This document shows positions 12,863-16,566 of a stretch of 16,566 nt of DNA, one piece after another; position 1 is the first letter of the stretch; every line of letters starts with the position of its first letter. Source of the stretch: CAZBWE01 sp964581905 (GTDB taxonomy: Bacteria > Planctomycetota > Phycisphaerae > Sedimentisphaerales > Anaerobacaceae). Under the pieces are notes generated by a model. It did no database searches. It saw only the letters and a program-made list of their open reading frames with translations, and had not been told where the DNA came from. Location of the stretch: the NCBI GenBank assembly GCA_964581905.1, contig CAZOQJ010000046.1, positions 1-16,566 on the forward strand, given 5' to 3'. Both the position numbers and the translations under genes were made by a program.

Positions 12863-15300
12863 GTCCTGCTCTATCCGGCTGGCCTATGATTTTCGGCTGG
12901 CTGGCAATGTCGATTTTTGCTTTCCATGCCTGCACGCATATGGTTGCCGCTGGTGACACATGGGTCGCAATGGCCTGTGGCCGACACTTTGTCAATCACG
13001 GAGTGGACACAGTCGAACCATTCAGTGCTAACTCACATAAGGCAGGACCAACAGAAGAAGAAATAAAAACCTGGCCCAAATGGGCACAATGGATTACCAA
13101 CACCGTTGGCATCGAGACTGTCAAAAAATGGCATCCTACCGGCTGGGTAAACCAGAACTGGCTCACGCACGTTATCTTTCATCTGCTGGTGCCTAAATCG
13201 TCCTATGCAGACGGCACAAGTTTTACTTCCAACGCACTTGTTTATTGGAAATTTGTAATCTATATTGTGACTATTGTTTGTGTTTATTACACCGGCAAAC
13301 TATTAGGCATCAATCCGGCTCTATGTGCAATTTTCTCCTGCTTTGCATTATTCGTAGGCCGTTCTTTCCTTGACGTTCGTCCTGCCGGTTTTTCGAATAT
13401 GTTAGTAGCAGCTTTTCTCCTGATACTCGTCCTTACCACATATCGAAACGTCTTATATATCTGGCTTATCGTCCCCATAATGGTTTTTTGGTGCAATGTT
13501 CACGGCGGATATATCTACGCATTTATAATGCTCATTCCATTCATTGGGTTTCACCTGATGACCGCTTTATCCAAAAAATGGACTGCCATTTTATATAACA
13601 TCACTGCCTGGCCAGTCTTTTACCTTGCTGCCTCCAAAGCCGGCTTTACAATGGTCATTCTCTTGTTCTTTTTTATGATTATAATCTTTGATATCGCATT
13701 GATATTTTCCAAAAAGAACCTCGTTTCCATCGGATTGAAAGGTGTCTACCACTCAATCGCCGCGTATATTGTCACTTTCATAGCTGTGGTCCTGTTCAAT
13801 CCTTTCCATCTAACTAACCTAACTCATACCTTCATCATCAGCGCCAGCAAAAACGCCGAACGCTGGCGTGATGTCCATGAATGGCACCCGGCTTTCGCAT
13901 GGGACAACCCAGTCGGAACCGCTGTGCCATTTCTGGTAATGCTCATTATCGCATTGGTAATGCTTGCACTGTGGGGCATCATTCTAATTGCCACTTCACG
14001 CTCATTTCACCAGCGCCCCAAGCACAAATCATACACATCCGATGAGTATGACTGGCCTAAAATCGATTTGGCGATAATGACCATCGCTGCCCTTACAATT
14101 TATATGGCTATTCGCTCCCGCAGATTCATACCAATCGCAGGGATAGCTGCCTGTCCAATTATAGCAATGCTCATTGACCAGATTATTCGAGCAATTTCAG
14201 CGACACGTAACTTAGGCAAACATCATCGATTGACTGTCCCGCCAATGCCGAAAAACATTCAGTTTTTCTTTACCGCTCTTGGTGCGGCGGCAGTTTTGTT
14301 CTTTGGTATCTGGTGGGGGCTTAAATTTAAGAGCGTCTATCTCGACCCCTGGCCCAGCGACCCAAAATTAACCTCTATTTTTATGCGGATGACTGCCTCG
14401 GATGCAAAACCCTTCTACGCCGGCAAGTTTATAAAAATGAATAAATTAAAAGGCAAAATGTTTAATTACTGGACCGAAGGCGGCTTCATCGCCTGGGCCC
14501 AGCAGCCGGACCCGAATACCGGCAAAACGCCTCTGCAATTGTTTATGGATGGAAGAGCACAGGCAGCTTATAACAGGAAAACATTTGACCTCTGGACTGG
14601 CATTATATCAGGAGGGCCAACCATACGAGAGGCCCAAGTAAGAAAACGTGCATTGACTTCTGACGATTATATCGAAATCAGTAAGTGGATTGGTAAGCAG
14701 TTAAAAAAGTACGATGTCTGGGCAGTTTTGATGCCCGCCGCTCAGTTTGATAAGCCTTTCGTAAAGGGCCTCGATTACAGTCCCAACTGGCAAGTCGTCT
14801 ACCTTGATAATAAGCAAAAATTATTCGTCGACATCACAACCCCTCAGGGAAAAACACTTTTCGATGGTGTATTTAATGGGAAAACCCTATTCCCTGACGA
14901 TTTCACCAAATACCTTATAAAAGCCCGGTTCTGGCTTTTATTTGCCGAGGGACAAAATGCAAAACGGCAGGGGCTTGATTTTGCTTTCAATGCCTTCAAT
15001 TTAAACCCCTCACCAACCTCAATAATGCAAATAGTCGTTACTGCAGCAAACTTCGCAGAGCTAAGACCTCATATTGAGAACTTCTGCAAAAACTATGTCG
15101 ACACATTCGCAAAACATAATGATGACTGGATAAAACAGGACGGCTATCGGCTCAAAAGCGAAGCTGCTCGGATAGCAAGCATATACTTACTTAATCTCCG
15201 TAAAGTGCAGAGTAATAACGAGCTCAGGAAATTTTACTCAGCTCAAGTAAAACAATGTTTAGATGAACGAACCAGAGTGTATAATAGCAAAAGGTGGTAA
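12826..15300 (+). CDS. Large polytopic membrane protein, GT-C glycosyltransferase-like
   Basis: This protein of up to 824 residues has about twelve hydrophobic segments between 20 and 500 and a soluble C-terminal third. AGDTWVAMACGRHFVNHGVDTVEPFS in the first loop (acidic Asp in GDTW), VNQNWLTHVIFHLL, DVRPAGFSNML and MVFWCNVHGGYIYAF match the layout of uncharacterised GT39-like/GT-C proteins. NYWTEGGFIAW and LFMDGRAQAAY in the soluble part also fit them. It would take a sugar from a polyprenyl-phosphate carrier at the membrane; this is inferred. The start is unsure: GTG 12826 lies in the heptamer array with AGGAG only one base away, and ATG 12886 (residue 21) is the next choice. The GT2 gene follows one base after the stop, so they form an operon. 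Confidence 0.8.
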   Translation: MKIENRKSKIENRPALSGWPMIFGWLAMSIFAFHACTHMVAAGDTWVAMACGRHFVNHGVDTVEPFSANSHKAGPTEEEIKTWPKWAQWITNTVGIETVKKWHPTGWVNQNWLTHVIFHLLVPKSSYADGTSFTSNALVYWKFVIYIVTIVCVYYTGKLLGINPALCAIFSCFALFVGRSFLDVRPAGFSNMLVAAFLLILVLTTYRNVLYIWLIVPIMVFWCNVHGGYIYAFIMLIPFIGFHLMTALSKKWTAILYNITAWPVFYLAASKAGFTMVILLFFFMIIIFDIALIFSKKNLVSIGLKGVYHSIAAYIVTFIAVVLFNPFHLTNLTHTFIISASKNAERWRDVHEWHPAFAWDNPVGTAVPFLVMLIIALVMLALWGIILIATSRSFHQRPKHKSYTSDEYDWPKIDLAIMTIAALTIYMAIRSRRFIPIAGIAACPIIAMLIDQIIRAISATRNLGKHHRLTVPPMPKNIQFFFTALGAAAVLFFGIWWGLKFKSVYLDPWPSDPKLTSIFMRMTASDAKPFYAGKFIKMNKLKGKMFNYWTEGGFIAWAQQPDPNTGKTPLQLFMDGRAQAAYNRKTFDLWTGIISGGPTIREAQVRKRALTSDDYIEISKWIGKQLKKYDVWAVLMPAAQFDKPFVKGLDYSPNWQVVYLDNKQKLFVDITTPQGKTLFDGVFNGKTLFPDDFTKYLIKARFWLLFAEGQNAKRQGLDFAFNAFNLNPSPTSIMQIVVTAANFAELRPHIENFCKNYVDTFAKHNDDWIKQDGYRLKSEAARIASIYLLNLRKVQSNNELRKFYSAQVKQCLDERTRVYNSKRW

Positions 15301-15301
15301 G

Positions 15302-16087
15302 ATGGCCGGATGCTCGACGAGAATCGAGAATCGAGAATCGGGAATCGAAGCACATTCCATCAGTATCTTTTTCCCCTGTTATAATGAGCAAGATAATATC
15401 ACCCGCACTGTTGAACAGGCGCTTGCCGTCCTTGAAAAATTAAATTTTGACTTTGAAATAATTATCGTTGACGATGGCAGCTCCGACTCGACAGGACAAA
15501 TTGCTGATAAAATAGCCGACCAAAACAGCAGGGTAAAAATCGTCCACCATCAGACCAACCTCGGCTATGGTGCCGCCCTGAAATCCGGCTTTAAAGCAGC
15601 TACAAAAGAGCTTGTTTTTTACACCGATGGCGATGGCCAATTTGATATTAACGAACTGCCGCCATTGCTGCCCTTGATAAAGCAGCATGATATCGTTAGC
15701 TGCTACCGGTTAAACCGCCAGGACAGCTTCATACGCAAAATTAACGGCTGGTGCTGGTCAAAACTGACCTGCCTGCTCTTTGGCATCAAAGTCCGAGATA
15801 TTGATTGTGCCTTCAAATTATACAAAAGAGAAATTTTTGATAATATCGAATTGTCGAGTTCCGGTGCTCTTATCGATGCTGAAATCCTGGCTCGCGCTGC
15901 CCGCAAGGGCTGCTCTATTACTCAAAAAGGCGTACATCATTATCCGCGCGCTGCTGGCGTACAAACTGGTGCTAACCTGAGAGTAATTCTTCGCGCCTTC
16001 AAAGAGCTATTCATACTATACAACCGAATTCGAAAAGAAAACTCTGGAACAAACACAAGTGGCGTATCACGGGCTTCCAGCCCGTGA
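15302..16087 (+). CDS. Family 2 glycosyltransferase, dolichyl-phosphate-mannose-synthase-like
   Basis: This 261-residue protein is a GT-A fold transferase. FFPCYNEQDN (23-32), IIIVDDGSSDST (53-64) and TDGDGQFD (108-115, metal/nucleotide-sugar-binding acids) are kept, followed by DIDCAFKLYKR (166-176). This is the pattern of DPM1-like enzymes that load a sugar on polyprenyl phosphate. There are no C-terminal membrane helices. ATG 15302 follows AGGTGG and is one base after the upstream stop; ATG 15263 would overlap the previous gene and is less likely. Residues 6-16 (TRIENRESGIE) are encoded by a heptamer array. The last residues (GVSRASSP) and the TGA stop lie in a hairpin repeat, so the true C-terminus was probably nearer LYNRIRK. 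It likely supplies donor for the GT-C-like protein upstream. Confidence 0.9.
   Translation: MAGCSTRIENRESGIEAHSISIFFPCYNEQDNITRTVEQALAVLEKLNFDFEIIIVDDGSSDSTGQIADKIADQNSRVKIVHHQTNLGYGAALKSGFKAATKELVFYTDGDGQFDINELPPLLPLIKQHDIVSCYRLNRQDSFIRKINGWCWSKLTCLLFGIKVRDIDCAFKLYKREIFDNIELSSSGALIDAEILARAARKGCSITQKGVHHYPRAAGVQTGANLRVILRAFKELFILYNRIRKENSGTNTSGVSRASSP
15314..15348. repeat. Heptamer array (5 units) inside the GT2 coding region
   Basis: tcgacga, gaatcga, gaatcga, gaatcgg, gaatcga: five near-identical units in register and in frame after the GT2 start codon. They add a short IENRES-type segment before the catalytic domain. Confidence 0.8.
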
Positions 16088-16112
16088 TACCACGGCCAGG
16101 ATGGCCGTGGTA
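16064..16112. repeat. Twin palindromic hairpin element
   Basis: There are two adjacent perfect hairpins. GTATCACGGGCT, TCC, AGCCCGTGATAC (16064-16090) has a 12-bp stem. TACCACGGCCA, GGA, TGGCCGTGGTA (16088-16112) has an 11-bp stem, and the two share TAC. The second has the same core as 1839-1857. The element supplies the GT2 stop codon (16085-16087) and ends 12 bases before the next gene start. It resembles REP/BIME-type intergenic palindromes in form. Confidence 0.85.
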
Positions 16113-16124
16113 CTGTTACGAAAT

Positions 16125-16566
16125 ATGACCAAATCGAAATTCAATCTCTTTATCTATGGCTCGCTGCGTGACCGCAGAATCTTTCAGTCCGTCTGTGGTT
16201 TGAGTCTTACCAGAAAGCCCTCTAAAATCAGCGATAACTTTCTCTTTACCGAACCAGCTCTGCTGCCACACTATCGAAGGGTTAGCCCTGACAATGTCTA
16301 TTTTTATGCCGTCAAAGCCTCATCTTCAAAAATTGAGGGCTTTTTAATCCACGATGTTCCTGACCGGGCAATGGCTGAAATCGATGGTTACGAAGGAAAA
16401 CGCTACCAAAGAGAAACCGTAACAGTCAATACAGCACATGGCTCTGTCGAGGCACAAGCTTATTTAGTAAGTCATGAGTCAATGAAAAAGTACTTCGGAG
16501 ATAGATTTCATGTCAATTTGATACACGAATTATGGCTGCGAAAGCGCATTGAAAAATTCATCAAAA
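16125..16566 (+). CDS. Gamma-glutamylcyclotransferase-like (AIG2/GGCT) protein, 3' end missing
   Basis: About 147 codons are visible before the right edge, without a stop. FIYGSLR (9-15) is the family's signature substrate-binding loop. EIDGYEGKRYQRE follows at about 85-97, with the Glu of that motif in the usual catalytic position. The family cyclises gamma-glutamyl amines or peptides to 5-oxoproline; the actual substrate here is unknown. ATG 16125 lacks a clear ribosome-binding site. An in-frame ATG at 16101 would add eight residues encoded by the twin hairpin and is less likely. It follows the glycosyltransferase operon after 37 bases and may be read from the same transcript, although the twin hairpin lies between. 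Confidence 0.8.
   Translation, partial: MTKSKFNLFIYGSLRDRRIFQSVCGLSLTRKPSKISDNFLFTEPALLPHYRRVSPDNVYFYAVKASSSKIEGFLIHDVPDRAMAEIDGYEGKRYQRETVTVNTAHGSVEAQAYLVSHESMKKYFGDRFHVNLIHELWLRKRIEKFIK

Overview
The window looks like chromosomal DNA from a planctomycete of the Phycisphaerae/Sedimentisphaerales type. This is an inference from three things. A secreted protein ends in a dockerin-like pair of Ca-binding repeats of the kind common there. A lipid A type enzyme (WaaA) shows a Gram-negative envelope. The gene junctions are packed with degenerate seven-base repeats. No tRNA, rRNA, CRISPR array, IS element or phage gene was found.

Layout. Positions 1-472 (minus) hold the 5' part of a lipoprotein gene that runs off the left edge. 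Positions 746-1828 (minus) encode a Gfo/Idh/MocA-type oxidoreductase with altered catalytic motifs. Positions 2227-3138 (minus) encode an AT-rich DUF4238 protein. Positions 3461-3871 (minus) encode a PPOX-like flavin-barrel protein. Positions 4326-4529 (plus) and 4628-4981 (minus) are convergent genes for a cold-shock protein and an RRM RNA-binding protein. Each has a near-consensus promoter, and a strong hairpin lies between them. Positions 5242-6420 (minus) are a two-gene unit of a Nudix-like hydrolase followed by a membrane-anchored protein. Positions 6714-7805 (minus) hold a waaA gene whose C-terminal third is missing and replaced by repeat-derived codons. Positions 8011-9447 (plus) encode a secreted aspartic-protease-like protein with two DTGA motifs and a dockerin. 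Positions 9535-11384 (minus) are a lipoprotein plus DUF362 pair. Positions 11566-12753 (plus) encode a class I aminotransferase. Positions 12826-16087 (plus) are a tight pair of a large GT-C-like membrane protein and a dolichyl-phosphate-mannose-synthase-like GT2. Positions 16125-16566 (plus) hold a gamma-glutamylcyclotransferase-like gene cut by the right edge.

How the genes work together. Most are unrelated housekeeping or envelope genes in one- or two-gene units. Two pairings look functional. The GT2 and GT-C-like genes fit a polyprenyl-phosphate-sugar donor and a membrane transferase. The cold-shock and RRM genes are both RNA-binding proteins facing each other.

The most unusual signal is between the genes rather than in them. 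Long runs of degenerate heptamers keep a seven-base register for up to 18 units. They sit at several gene ends and starts and supply codons: the stop of the oxidoreductase, the N-termini of the GT-C-like and GT2 proteins, and the aberrant tail of WaaA. Small perfect hairpins sit 10-13 bases before three start codons. I found no defence system or other obviously new multi-gene system.
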